Assembly: GCF_009799805.1 (NCBI RefSeq)
Contig: NZ_CP047050.1
Coordinates: forward strand, 2,928,001-2,992,000
Source: Myroides phaeus
GTDB lineage: Bacteria > Bacteroidota > Bacteroidia > Flavobacteriales > Flavobacteriaceae
Direction: 5' to 3'
Length of the DNA: 64,000 bases
Position numbers and translations under genes: made by a program. Of this stretch, positions 14,809 to 23,504 are shown piece after piece (within the stretch, counting starts at the first letter, position 1; every line of letters starts with the position of its first letter). The notes beneath the pieces are model-generated. The model did no database searches and was not told the DNA's origin. It worked only from the letters and a program-made list of their open reading frames with translations.

Positions 14809-15504
14809 CTATTCTCTTAACTCCAATGGAAAAAACTCTTCTTGCTTCTCTTGTAAAATCCACTTTTTTCTCAATTCATTAAAATTAATCCCAGGTGAAC
14901 CTGCTGAATAGTCCAATTCATTTCTAAAAAACAAAAACTGTAATTGTGTCTCTATATAAAAATCATTTATATCACTTTCTGGATGATATTCTGATTTTAA
15001 ATTCAAACTAAATGTTCTTGCAGTAGTATTAGACCAAAAGGCAGTCCAACCACTTTTAAATTCTTTTATCAATGAAAATGCGGTATTTCCAGTCTGACGA
15101 TCTATCAACTTCAGTAATATCTTTCCATCATTGCGAGACAATTTTTTTAACCGCTCTTTGAACTGGCTTTCTAAATACTTTTGTGAACGCTTTATATATT
15201 GGCGCTTTTCCCTATTGGTTTCCATCAACTCTAAATTTTTATTTAGAATAACAAGATTCGCAGCTGTAGCTTCTGCATAAGGATAGACACGTCTAAGGCG
15301 ATTGCGCAATATAATCATATCTCGTCGATACTTTTCTTCTCGAGCATCCACTCCAATGAATATCTCTGGTATCGAATATTCATGAATTGTATCTCCATTC
15401 ACTATTATCTCGTGTGGTATATCAGGCACTTGCCTAAGCTCTTGTTCTTGTGCCATACTCAAGAATGGCATTAAAAATAGCACGATAACTATTAACTTTC
15501 TCAT
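14809..15504 (-). CDS. DUF4294 protein, exported
   Basis: 231 residues. Signal peptide 1-18 (LIVIVLFLMPFLSMAQ), so the protein is exported. The core follows DUF4294: GDTIHEYSIPEI, RNRLRRVYPYAE, KRSQKYLESQFKERLKKLSRNDGKILLKLIDRQTGN, then FWSNTTARTFSLNLKSEYHP. The family is largely restricted to Bacteroidota and has no established function. It is close to dnaX in many Flavobacteria as I recall. A TATTTTTG element lies at 15521-15528, 16 bp upstream, with the divergent M42 peptidase promoter overlapping the same short region. Confidence 0.85.
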   Translation of the reverse strand: MRKLIVIVLFLMPFLSMAQEQELRQVPDIPHEIIVNGDTIHEYSIPEIFIGVDAREEKYRRDMIILRNRLRRVYPYAEATAANLVILNKNLELMETNREKRQYIKRSQKYLESQFKERLKKLSRNDGKILLKLIDRQTGNTAFSLIKEFKSGWTAFWSNTTARTFSLNLKSEYHPESDINDFYIETQLQFLFFRNELDYSAGSPGINFNELRKKWILQEKQEEFFPLELRE

Positions 15505-15520
15505 AACCCAAATTGTTAAT

Positions 15521-15528
15521 CAAAAATA
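15521..15528 (-). promoter_or_regulatory. -7 element of the DUF4294 gene
   Basis: TATTTTTG on the minus strand, 16 bp before the ATG at 15504. Confidence 0.45.
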
Positions 15529-15539
15529 TCGCTTTTTGT

Positions 15540-15569
15540 TGAGTTATAATAACAGATTGGGTAAATTAG
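15540..15569 (+). promoter_or_regulatory. Promoter of the M42 peptidase gene
   Basis: TTG (15540-15542), 19 bp, TAAATTAG (15562-15569), one base from consensus, 14 bp before the ATG. Confidence 0.5.
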
Positions 15570-15583
15570 CAAAAAATAAAATC

Positions 15584-16675
15584 ATGAATACTGAAACAAT
15601 TTTAAATGAAGATTCTTTAAAGTTTTTAAAAGAATATCTTAATAATCCATCACCTACAGGTCATGAGTCACAAGGACAAAAGATATGGATGGACTATCTA
15701 AAACCGTATGTTGACACTTTTTTTACTGATACTTACGGAACTGCAGTTGGAGTTATCAATCCAGACGCTCCTTATAAAGTTGTTATCGAAGGACACGCAG
15801 ATGAAATTTCTTGGTATGTAAAATACATAACTGAAGAAGGGTTTATTCACGTTGTAAGAAACGGGGGTAGTGACCACATGATTGCTCCATCTAAAAGAGT
15901 ATTAATCCACACTAAAAAAGGTACTGTAGAAGGAGTTTTTGGTTGGCCTGCTATCCACATTAGAAATAGAGCTGGAAAAGAAGAATCTCCTAAAATCGAA
16001 ACTAACTTCATCGATGTTGGTTGTGATTCTAAAACAGAAGTTGAAGCTTTAGGAATTCACGTTGGTTGTGTAATCACTTATCCTGATACTTTCACAATTT
16101 TAAATAACAATCGCTTTGTATGTCGTGCAATCGACAACAGAATGGGAGGTTTCATGATTGCTGAAGTTGCTCGTTTATTAAAAGAAAACAAAAAAGAATT
16201 ACCATTTGGTCTATACATCGTAAACGCAGTTCAAGAAGAAGTTGGTTTGAGAGGGGCCGAAATGATAACACAAACGATTAAACCTAATGTTGCTATCGTA
16301 ACTGATGTTTGCCATGATTCTAACACACCAATGGTTGACAAAAACATTGAAGGTGATAACAAAATTGGTAGAGGTCCCGTTGTAGGATATGCTCCTGCTA
16401 TTCAAAATAACCTAAGAGAATTAATTGAAGAAACGGCAGAGAACAACAAGATTCCTTTTCAACGCAACGCTATGTCTCGCGTAACTGGTACAGATACAGA
16501 TGCTTTTGCTTACAGCAATGGTGGTGTTGCTTCTGCTTTAATCTCATTACCTCTACGTTACATGCATACTACAGTAGAAATGGTTCATAGAACGGATGTT
16601 GAGAATACTATTCGCTTGATTTATGAAACTCTTCTTAAAATTGAGAATAACGAAACTTTTTCTTATTTCAAATAA
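15584..16675 (+). CDS. M42-family metallopeptidase (aminopeptidase/glucanase-like)
   Basis: 363 residues from the ATG at 15584; an earlier in-frame start would lie over the promoter. M42 enzymes are cytoplasmic di-metal aminopeptidases forming large tetrahedral complexes. Visible metal and catalytic positions: EGHADEISW (first His/Asp), CRAIDNRMGG (bridging Asp), NAVQEEVGLRGA (catalytic Glu pair), VTDVCHDSNTP (Asp ligand), and a C-terminal LRYMHTTVEMVH supplying the last His. All expected residues are present. The gene is monocistronic with a strong terminator at 16703. Confidence 0.93.
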   Translation: MNTETILNEDSLKFLKEYLNNPSPTGHESQGQKIWMDYLKPYVDTFFTDTYGTAVGVINPDAPYKVVIEGHADEISWYVKYITEEGFIHVVRNGGSDHMIAPSKRVLIHTKKGTVEGVFGWPAIHIRNRAGKEESPKIETNFIDVGCDSKTEVEALGIHVGCVITYPDTFTILNNNRFVCRAIDNRMGGFMIAEVARLLKENKKELPFGLYIVNAVQEEVGLRGAEMITQTIKPNVAIVTDVCHDSNTPMVDKNIEGDNKIGRGPVVGYAPAIQNNLRELIEETAENNKIPFQRNAMSRVTGTDTDAFAYSNGGVASALISLPLRYMHTTVEMVHRTDVENTIRLIYETLLKIENNETFSYFK

Positions 16676-16702
16676 GATTTAAAATATCGCAATTAAAACT
16701 TA

Positions 16703-16735
16703 CCCTATAAAGTAACTTACTTTATAGGGCTTTTT
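16703..16735 (+). terminator. Terminator of the M42 gene
   Basis: CCCTATAAAGTAA pairs perfectly with TTACTTTATAGGG, then CTTTTT. Confidence 0.9.
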
Positions 16736-16805
16736 GATTCATACAAAACAGCTATTTACACTTCAATTTGTCACGTATTTAAAGGGCTCTTCTATTTAAA
16801 TCACT

Positions 16806-16813
16806 TATCTTTG
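16806..16813 (+). promoter_or_regulatory. -7 element of the sseB-cat unit
   Basis: TATCTTTG, 19 bp before the ATG at 16833; no clear -33 TTG. Confidence 0.5.
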
Positions 16814-16832
16814 ATTTAAAATTGAATATACA

Positions 16833-17615
16833 ATGTCTTTTTACAATAGAAATAAAAAAAGCACGACTAAAATCAACGCTAATCTTACATTAGCTCAATT
16901 AATAGAACAAGCCGGTAGTAAACCTGAATACCGCGCTATTTTTTACGATCGTTTTCTAAAAGATTACATCTATGTATTGGTTGAAAAAACACCTAATAGT
17001 TCTAATAATAATGAAGGACTTGCAACTGATGCTCCTATTTTGGTTCTGGATGACCAACGCATACCTGTATTTACAAGTCTTGATAGTATTTCTGACAATG
17101 GTGAAATAACTGACGATATCTCTTATATGAAAGTAAGAGGTCGCTCTTTCTTAGAGATGACGTTTGGTTCTACTATTATTGTAAACCCTTTTTCTAAAAT
17201 ATATAAGAACTTAGTTCCTGAAGAAATTTCTCAAATGCTTAATGGTAGTATTTTCAACACTTTGTCAAACCCTGTTCTGAAAGCTCAAATGCAAGTAAAA
17301 ATTGGTAAACCGGAAGTTGAACCTACTGCTCTTTTAGAGGAACTAACACAACTTTTCTCAACGCATGAAGTGATTGATAACGCATACATTGGGTGGACAT
17401 TCAATCCTATGATCGACAAGAAGCCTCATTATATCTTTGCTATTGAAACTATCGCTGAAAAAGGACAGTTTAAAGAAATAGCTGATATGATTTCAAATAC
17501 ATGTGTACCTCACTTGAAAAAAGAAGAGTTTATAGACATTATTAAATTAGAACAGAATGGCAACTTTAGTGATTACTTCTACAAGCATGCTGAGCCGTTT
17601 TATAAGAAACAATAA
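16833..17615 (+). CDS. SseB-family protein
   Basis: 260 residues. The N-terminal ~135 residues match the SseB N-terminal domain: NANLTLAQLIEQAG, a YRAIFYDRFLKDYIYVLVE strand pair, a PIFTSLD-like segment (VPVFTSLDSI variant PVFTSLDSI), and TIIVNPFSKIYKNLVPEEI. The C-terminal ~95 residues match the SseB C-terminal domain (GWTFNPMIDKKPHYIFAIE). SseB proteins are linked to enhanced serine sensitivity in E. coli; their biochemical role is unclear. No signal peptide. The stop is 3 bp before the start of the acetyltransferase gene, so the two are co-transcribed. Confidence 0.82.
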   Translation: MSFYNRNKKSTTKINANLTLAQLIEQAGSKPEYRAIFYDRFLKDYIYVLVEKTPNSSNNNEGLATDAPILVLDDQRIPVFTSLDSISDNGEITDDISYMKVRGRSFLEMTFGSTIIVNPFSKIYKNLVPEEISQMLNGSIFNTLSNPVLKAQMQVKIGKPEVEPTALLEELTQLFSTHEVIDNAYIGWTFNPMIDKKPHYIFAIETIAEKGQFKEIADMISNTCVPHLKKEEFIDIIKLEQNGNFSDYFYKHAEPFYKKQ

Positions 17616-17618
17616 ACT

Positions 17619-18281
17619 ATGAAACAACAAGCTAAGTTTACTCCTATCGATTTGGATACATGGAGCCGTAAACCTTACTACGATTACTATCGCAATAAGT
17701 TAAAAACAAAATATACGGTTAGTATTAAAGTTGATATTACAGAACTTCACGCTTGTTATAAAATAAAAGGTTATAAGTTTTACCCTACTTTTATGTATGT
17801 AATTATGAAAGCATTAAACAATAGTGAGGCTTTCCGAACAGTCATTCATAACGGACAATTAGGGCAATGGAACTTCTTACAACCTGCTTTTACCATATTT
17901 CATGAAGACGATAAAACCTTCTCTGATTTATGGAGTGAATACCATAGTGATTTTGCAATTTTTCATCAGGTAATAATAAAAGATATTGACACTTATAAAG
18001 ATGTCAAACAAATTAAGGCAAGACCAAACACTCCGCCTAACTTTGTTCCTATCTCTTGTGTACCATGGATTAGTTTTGAAAGCATTAGTCAAGATACAAC
18101 GGTTGATTCTGACTTTCTACAACCTATTATCCGATTTGGAAAGTTTTACACGGAAAACAACAGGGTTAAAATCCCCTTGTCAATCTTCGTAAATCACGCA
18201 ATTTCAGATGGATATCACACTTCAATGTTATTAAACGACATACAAAATATAGCTACCAACGTAGCAGAATGGATGAAATAA
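17619..18281 (+). CDS. CatA-like (chloramphenicol-type) O-acetyltransferase
   Basis: 220 residues, the size of a type A chloramphenicol acetyltransferase subunit (homotrimer, cytoplasm). Family motifs: N-terminal IDLDTWSRKPYYDYY, central CVPWISFES with the Ser that in CAT stabilises the transition state, and IFVNHAISDGYH near the C-terminus. In CAT the last motif is HHAxxDGxH: the catalytic His (second of the pair) and the structural Asp are kept, the first His is Asn. Catalysis is therefore plausible. Whether the acceptor is chloramphenicol is not known: CatA-like proteins in Bacteroidota are diverse. Co-transcribed with the SseB-like gene. Confidence 0.85.
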   Translation: MKQQAKFTPIDLDTWSRKPYYDYYRNKLKTKYTVSIKVDITELHACYKIKGYKFYPTFMYVIMKALNNSEAFRTVIHNGQLGQWNFLQPAFTIFHEDDKTFSDLWSEYHSDFAIFHQVIIKDIDTYKDVKQIKARPNTPPNFVPISCVPWISFESISQDTTVDSDFLQPIIRFGKFYTENNRVKIPLSIFVNHAISDGYHTSMLLNDIQNIATNVAEWMK

Positions 18282-18309
18282 AAGTGCTTTCGAGCACTTT
18301 TATTTTTTT
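18281..18309 (+). terminator. Terminator after the CatA-like gene
   Basis: AAAGTGCT, TTCG-type loop, AGCACTTT, then T-rich; begins at the last base of the stop codon. Confidence 0.85.
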
Positions 18310-18461
18310 ACTCCCTTAGCAAATTAACACTCCCAAAAACATACAACAAACTGAAAACAAGACAACTAATAACATTATTTTACAAAATAATTAAGTTTAT
18401 ATAAGCTGTTTTTAACACAACAAAAAAAGACTATCTTGCGATTTCACTTTTAGAAATAGCA

Positions 18462-19985
18462 ATGAGTACAAAAACAAAAAAGAGCTTTGTAGATAAGTTC
18501 CTATCTTCGGTTGAACGAATTGGTAATATGTTACCACATCCAGCTACCCTATTTGCAAGTTTTGCATTATTAGTTATTATAGCTTCTTGGATAGCAAGTT
18601 TTTTTGATTTATCCGTTATTCACCCTGGTACACAAGAAGAGATTAAATCATTTAATCTTGTAAGTGCTGAAGGGCTACAAATGATACTTACCAAAATGGT
18701 AACCAACTTTACAGGTTTTGCTCCTTTGGGAACTGTACTTGTATCTTTATTGGGAATAGGTATCGCAGAAGGTTCAGGTTTAATTGGAACTGTACTTAAA
18801 AAAATTGTCTTATCATCTCCTAAAAAACTATTGACCTTTGTTATTGTTTTTGCTGGTATTTTATCAAATACAGCAAGCGAGGTTGGTTATGTTTTATTAG
18901 TTCCTTTAGCTGCAGTTATATTCTTAGCAGCAGGGCGTCATCCTATAGCCGGACTTGCAGCTGCTTTTGCTGGGGTTTCTGGAGGATATAGTGCCAACTT
19001 ACTATTAGGAACAATCGACCCTTTATTAGCTGGTTTATCAGAAGAAGCAGCTCGTATTATGATTCCTGACTATGTTGTCAATCCAGCTGCAAACTACTAT
19101 TTCATGTTTGTATCTACTTTTGTTATCGCCGGTTTAGGTACTTGGGTAACGGAAAGAATCGTTGTTCCAAGATTGGGAACATATGAAGGAGAAGAAAAAG
19201 CAATCTCTATTGATGCTTTAACGAAAGAAGAGAAAAAAGGATTATTATATGCAGGATTAGCTGCATTAGCTTTCACTGCTTTTGTTTTAGGAGGTCTTAT
19301 TCCTGAACAAGGATATTTGCGAGGAGAAGGCGGAGCTATTCTTAAATCGCCTTTCATGTCTGGTATTGTAGCTTTGTTATTCATTGGTTCTGCAGTTGCT
19401 GGTATCGCTTATGGTATTGGAGCTAAAACAATAAAAAATGATAGTGATGTAATGAAGGGAATGTCTAAAGCAATGGAAACCTTGGGGTCTTATATTGTAT
19501 TAGTGTTCTTTGCAGCGCAGTTCGTTGCTTATTTCAACTGGACTAATCTTGGTATTATTTTCGCTATTGAAGGTGCGGGTACATTACAAAAATCAGGATT
19601 AGGTCCTATTCCACTGATGTTATCATTCGTAATCGTATCTGCTTTAATTAACTTAATTATGGGTAGTGCATCTGCTAAATGGGCAATTATGGCACCTGTC
19701 TTTATCCCTATGTTTATGTTATTAGGCTACTCTCCTGAATTTGTTCAGGTTGCTTATAGAATTGGGGATAGTGTTACCAACATCATTTCTCCAATGATGA
19801 GTTACTTCGCATTAATTGTTGCCTTTATGCAACGCTATGATAAAAAAGCAGGAATCGGTACAATTGTATCTACAATGTTACCTTATACAATAATATTCTT
19901 TATCGGTTGGTCTATCCTCTTAATAATATGGATTCTAATCGGTTTACCTATAGGTCCTGGAGCGCAATTACACGTTACAGTCTAA
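18462..19985 (+). CDS. abgT: AbgT-family transporter
   Basis: 507 residues with many hydrophobic segments (first at ~25-45, last at ~475-497). The N-terminal [19 protein letters not shown], the [11 protein letters not shown] motif, the [18 protein letters not shown] segment and the C-terminal [20 protein letters not shown] / [20 protein letters not shown] are characteristic of the AbgT family. E. coli AbgT imports p-aminobenzoyl-glutamate; homologues YdaH and MtrF export folate precursors and sulphonamides. Import versus export cannot be told from sequence. Inner membrane. TATCTTGC at 18432-18439 resembles a -7 element. Monocistronic. Confidence 0.93.
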   Translation: MSTKTKKSFVDKFLSSVERIGNMLPHPATLFASFALLVIIASWIASFFDLSVIHPGTQEEIKSFNLVSAEGLQMILTKMVTNFTGFAPLGTVLVSLLGIGIAEGSGLIGTVLKKIVLSSPKKLLTFVIVFAGILSNTASEVGYVLLVPLAAVIFLAAGRHPIAGLAAAFAGVSGGYSANLLLGTIDPLLAGLSEEAARIMIPDYVVNPAANYYFMFVSTFVIAGLGTWVTERIVVPRLGTYEGEEKAISIDALTKEEKKGLLYAGLAALAFTAFVLGGLIPEQGYLRGEGGAILKSPFMSGIVALLFIGSAVAGIAYGIGAKTIKNDSDVMKGMSKAMETLGSYIVLVFFAAQFVAYFNWTNLGIIFAIEGAGTLQKSGLGPIPLMLSFVIVSALINLIMGSASAKWAIMAPVFIPMFMLLGYSPEFVQVAYRIGDSVTNIISPMMSYFALIVAFMQRYDKKAGIGTIVSTMLPYTIIFFIGWSILLIIWILIGLPIGPGAQLHVTV

Positions 19986-19991
19986 AAAAAT

Positions 19992-20022
19992 AAAAAGATG
20001 CTTGAATAAGCATCTTTTTTTT
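19992..20022 (+). terminator. Terminator of the AbgT gene
   Basis: AAAAAGATGCTT pairs with AAGCATCTTTTT around GAAT, then Ts. Confidence 0.9.
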
Positions 20023-20248
20023 GCTCTTATTTCTCCTAAAACACAGTCTTTTTAGCTAACTAAAAGTTAAATATAAAGATCTAATAATCACAAAAATAAA
20101 CCACAAACAACTAAATTACACATATTTAAAAACAATAAAAATTAACATATAATCAAAAACATTAGCGCCATAAAGAATAACTATTGTTTAAAATCACCAC
20201 CCTATATTTTTAGACTACTTTCGCAAATTCGTTTATTAAAAATAAAGT

Positions 20249-21418
20249 ATGTCAAACAACAAACCGAATAGCTTTCTATTCCTTGTTTACTTAGCAGGAC
20301 TAAGTATAATCGGCTTTTTAGCCACAGATATGTACTTACCTGCATTTGATAAAATGCGTATAGACTTAGGTACTACAAAAAGCAATATCAGCTTAAGCCT
20401 TAGTTTATTCTTAGGAGGATACGCAATCGCCCAATTAATATGGGGACCAATCTCTGAAAAGTTTGGCAAACCAAAAACAATTCTAACAGGCTTGGGAATA
20501 TTTACTATTTCTTCTCTTATCATATATTTCACAGATAGTGTTGCCTTACTTTTAGCTTTGCGTTTAATACAAGCTATTGGTGTTTGTGCCGCTGCAGTTA
20601 CATGGTAAACATTAGTTATTGAAAAATACCCAGCAGAAGAAACAAACAAAGTATTTGCCTCTATTATGCCATTAGTAGCTTTATCTCCTGCTCTTGCGCC
20701 TCTTTTAGGTGTTTATTTACTTAACCAATTCGGATGGAGATCTATCTTCATCAGCCTTGCTGTAATTGCTATCTTATTAATTGCTTATACATTTACTTTA
20801 ACAGAAGAGAAAAAAGACGAACACAAAGAAGTTGAAGCAGCTGAAAACAAAAGTTACTTCTCTCTTTTAAAGTCAAAAAAATATGTGGGTAATGTACTTA
20901 TTTACGCTATTTGCTCTGGTGCATTCTTCGCTTGGCTTACAGGATCACCTTTCTTCTTAAAAGAAATGGGATATACAGAAAGTCAAATCGGACTGAGCTT
21001 TGTTCCGCAAACAATTTCTTTCCTAATTGGTGGTTACGGTTATCGCTTTATCTCTCATAAAGTAGAGAGCTATAAAATTATGTCGTTTACAATTGCTTTG
21101 TATTCCATTGGTGCAACTACATTATACTTGTTGTCTGTGTTTACAGAACCATCATTAACAACGCTTTTAATACCGTTCTGTTTAATGGCATTAACAAATG
21201 GTGCAAACTACCCAATAGTAGTAGCAGAGGCTTTAAAATCTTTCCCTAACAATACAGGAAAGGCTGCCGCACTACAAAACACTATTCAACTTGGTGTATG
21301 TTTTATAACAAGTGCTATCGTATCGATATTTACACAAGATGCTTTACTTACAACCACAATCGTAATGGGATGTACTGTTCCCTTTATGTATTTAGGTTTT
21401 AGATTAAGTAGAAAATAA
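20249..21418 (+). pseudogene. Bcr/CflA-type MFS drug transporter, broken by one in-frame stop
   Basis: One reading frame of 389 codons is interrupted only by a TAA at 20606-20608. The first part (119 codons) holds FLATDMYLPAFDKM, the Bcr/CflA opening, and GPISEKFGKPKTILTG, the MFS motif A. The second part resumes directly with TLVIEKYPAEETNKVFASIMP and carries the remaining segments to the C-terminal half. The codon before the stop is TGG (Trp); relatives have WQ here as I recall, so a CAA to TAA change is the simplest explanation. There is no frameshift or other stop, so the lesion is recent, or readthrough or a base-call error. Normal function would be proton-driven drug efflux. Confidence 0.85.
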
Positions 21419-21426
21419 TACAAATT

Positions 21427-21458
21427 AAAAAGGAGGCTTTCGAGCCTCCTTTTTTTTA
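21427..21458. terminator. Bidirectional terminator after the MFS gene
   Basis: AAAAAGGAGGCT, TTCG loop, AGCCTCCTTTTT; lies between convergent units. Confidence 0.9.
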
Positions 21459-21469
21459 TATCTTCAAAC

Positions 21470-21838
21470 CTATTTCTTTATCGAATCATTATAAACTTCT
21501 CCTCCACATTTCCACGGAAACACAAGTACCTCACCTCTTTTGTGAATATACGCTGTCAACTCACCCCTTCTTTTAATAAGCGTATCTCCTATTTCAATAT
21601 GCTTTTTATACTGACTCCACCTTCTTCCAGGATCTATAATTGTTTTTTTACTATTCGTGTAAATATTTGTCCCTTTTAAAACAAAATAATTACTTGATTT
21701 TTGTGTAGGCAATTCACTTGCTATAACAATACACTCCATTTGTAATTCACTTTTAGTCAATGCCTCACAATCTGGTCGCAAATTATTACAAGAGCTAAAC
21801 ATAAAACCAACACTAAGTAAAACAACTAAATACTTCAT
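21470..21838 (-). CDS. Small lipoprotein of unknown function
   Basis: 122 residues from the ATG at 21838; the frame extends further upstream but without signal-peptide character, whereas this start gives KYLVVLLSVGFMFSSC, a lipoprotein signal with lipobox FSSC. The mature part has few landmarks: PDCEALTKSELQMECIVI, GTNIYTNSKK, GDTLIKRRGELTAYIHKRGE and a final FPWKCGGEVY. Three Cys besides the lipobox Cys could form disulphides. I do not recognise a family. It faces the MFS pseudogene and is followed by a bidirectional terminator. Confidence 0.7.
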   Translation of the reverse strand: MKYLVVLLSVGFMFSSCNNLRPDCEALTKSELQMECIVIASELPTQKSSNYFVLKGTNIYTNSKKTIIDPGRRWSQYKKHIEIGDTLIKRRGELTAYIHKRGEVLVFPWKCGGEVYNDSIKK

Positions 21839-21943
21839 ATTACAAGTAAGCATTATAAAACAATCATTACCGCAAGGTAACCTAAATTTATTAAAAGCAC
21901 TATGTTCTCGTAAACAGGAGAATAAATACACCTATTTAATAAC

Positions 21944-21976
21944 AAAAAAGGGAACCCATAGTAATGGATTCCCTTT
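21944..21976 (-). terminator. Terminator of the alpha-oxoamine synthase gene
   Basis: AAAGGGAA..CCAT pairs with ATGG.TTCCCTTT with small bulges; T run on the minus strand. Confidence 0.75.
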
Positions 21977-21998
21977 CATATATAGTGTAATATTCTAA

Positions 21999-23264
21999 CT
22001 ATTCATTAGATACGTCAACAGTAGTTTGTTCAGCAATTTGCTTATAAGTACCGTTTTCTAATTTCTCACGAATTGCTTCATAAGCAGATAAAGTCTCAGC
22101 AATATCTTCTTTAGTGTGAGTAGCAGTTGGGATCATTCTCAATAAAATGATTCCTTTTGGAATTACTGGATACACAACAATAGATAAGAAAATGCTGTAG
22201 TTTTCACGTAAGTCATTTACCATAACCATTGCTTCAGGAATACTTCCTTCTAAGTAAACAGGAGTAACACAAGTGTTAGTATCACCAATATTGAATCCTC
22301 TTTCTTTTAATCCATTTTGAAGTAAGTTCACATTCTCCCATAATTTGTTTTTCAACTCAGGGTTAGAACGCAATAAATCTAAACGTTTCAATGCTCCTAA
22401 TGTAAAAATCATTGGTAATGACTTAGCAAACATTTGAGAACGTAAATTGTATTTTAAGTAATCAATAATATCTTTATCTGCAGCTACAAAAGCTCCAATT
22501 GATGCCATTGACTTAGCAAAAGTAGAGAAATAAACATCAATACCATCTTGACATCCTTGCTCTTCACCTGCTCCAGCTCCTGTTGCACCTAAAGTACCAA
22601 ATCCGTGAGCGTCATCAACTAATAAACGGAAATTGTATTTCTCTTTTAAAGCAACAATCTCTTTCAATTTACCTTGCTGACCTCTCATTCCGAATACACC
22701 CTCAGTGATAACTAAAATACCACCTCCAGTTGTTTCAGCCATTTTAGTAGCTCTATCTAAGTTTTTTTCTAAACTTTCAATGTCGTTATGTTTATACGTA
22801 AAACGTTTTCCCATATGTAAACGAACACCGTCGATAATACATGCGTGAGAATCTACGTCATATACAATAACATCATTTTTAGTAACCAATGCATCAATAA
22901 TAGACACCATTCCTTGGTAACCAAAATTTAATAAATAAGCAGCTTCTTTCTGTACGAATGCAGCTAACTCATCTTGTAATTGTTCGTGCATAGAAGTATG
23001 TCCTGACATCATACGAGCTCCCATTGGGTATGCCGCTCCGTATTCTGCTGCTGCTTCTGCATCTACTTTTCTTACTTCTGGGTGATTAGATAAACCTAAA
23101 TAATCATTGATACTCCAGTTAATAACTTCTTTTCCATGAAACATCATACGATTTGACAAAGGCCCCTCTAACTTAGGGAAAACATAATATCCTTCTGCTT
23201 GAGATGCCCATTTTCCTAAAGGCCCTTTATTTTTCTGTATTCTGTCAAATAAATCGTTTACCAT
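21999..23264 (-). CDS. Alpha-oxoamine synthase (PLP-dependent acyl-CoA:amino acid C-acyltransferase)
   Basis: 421 residues, fold type I PLP enzyme. Landmarks: NDYLGLSNHPEV, GARMMSGHTSMHEQLQDELA, DSHACIIDG, the PLP-contacting VDDAHGFGTLG, and TFAKSMASIGAF with the Schiff-base Lys. The family includes 2-amino-3-ketobutyrate CoA ligase, 8-amino-7-oxononanoate synthase, serine palmitoyltransferase and the cysteate acyltransferase of sulfonolipid synthesis. The extended N-terminus (GPLGKWASQAEGYYVFPKLEGP) fits a Bacteroidota lipid-forming subgroup better than Kbl or BioF, so sphingolipid or sulfonolipid synthesis is my inference. Monocistronic, with promoter element at 23293. Confidence 0.85.
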   Translation of the reverse strand: MVNDLFDRIQKNKGPLGKWASQAEGYYVFPKLEGPLSNRMMFHGKEVINWSINDYLGLSNHPEVRKVDAEAAAEYGAAYPMGARMMSGHTSMHEQLQDELAAFVQKEAAYLLNFGYQGMVSIIDALVTKNDVIVYDVDSHACIIDGVRLHMGKRFTYKHNDIESLEKNLDRATKMAETTGGGILVITEGVFGMRGQQGKLKEIVALKEKYNFRLLVDDAHGFGTLGATGAGAGEEQGCQDGIDVYFSTFAKSMASIGAFVAADKDIIDYLKYNLRSQMFAKSLPMIFTLGALKRLDLLRSNPELKNKLWENVNLLQNGLKERGFNIGDTNTCVTPVYLEGSIPEAMVMVNDLRENYSIFLSIVVYPVIPKGIILLRMIPTATHTKEDIAETLSAYEAIREKLENGTYKQIAEQTTVDVSNE

Positions 23265-23292
23265 AATATAACTATGTTTAAAAAAACAAATG

Positions 23293-23300
23293 CAAAATTA
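23293..23300 (-). promoter_or_regulatory. -7 element of the alpha-oxoamine synthase gene
   Basis: TAATTTTG on the minus strand, 28 bp before the ATG. Confidence 0.45.
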
Positions 23301-23456
23301 ATGATATTTTGTATGCTTTCATAATAAATACAAAACTATTTAATACCAAACACCTTTAACTTTACTAACAATAAAAATGATTTTAATATAAAAATACAAT
23401 CATAAATTGAGAATATTACCTACTTTATGGTGTATTTTATTTGATAAAAAGTGAAT

Positions 23457-23491
23457 TAAAAAAAGAAAACCTTTCAATATGAAAGGTTTTC
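23457..23491 (-). terminator. Terminator of the 801-residue E1 gene
   Basis: GAAAACCTTTC pairs with GAAAGGTTTTC, T run on the minus strand. Confidence 0.85.
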
Positions 23492-23504
23492 TCGTGTAAC
23501 TATA

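Noticed and set aside
20287..20649. 120-codon minus-strand frame opposite the MFS gene
   Set aside because: It is antisense to a clear transporter frame; no independent evidence.
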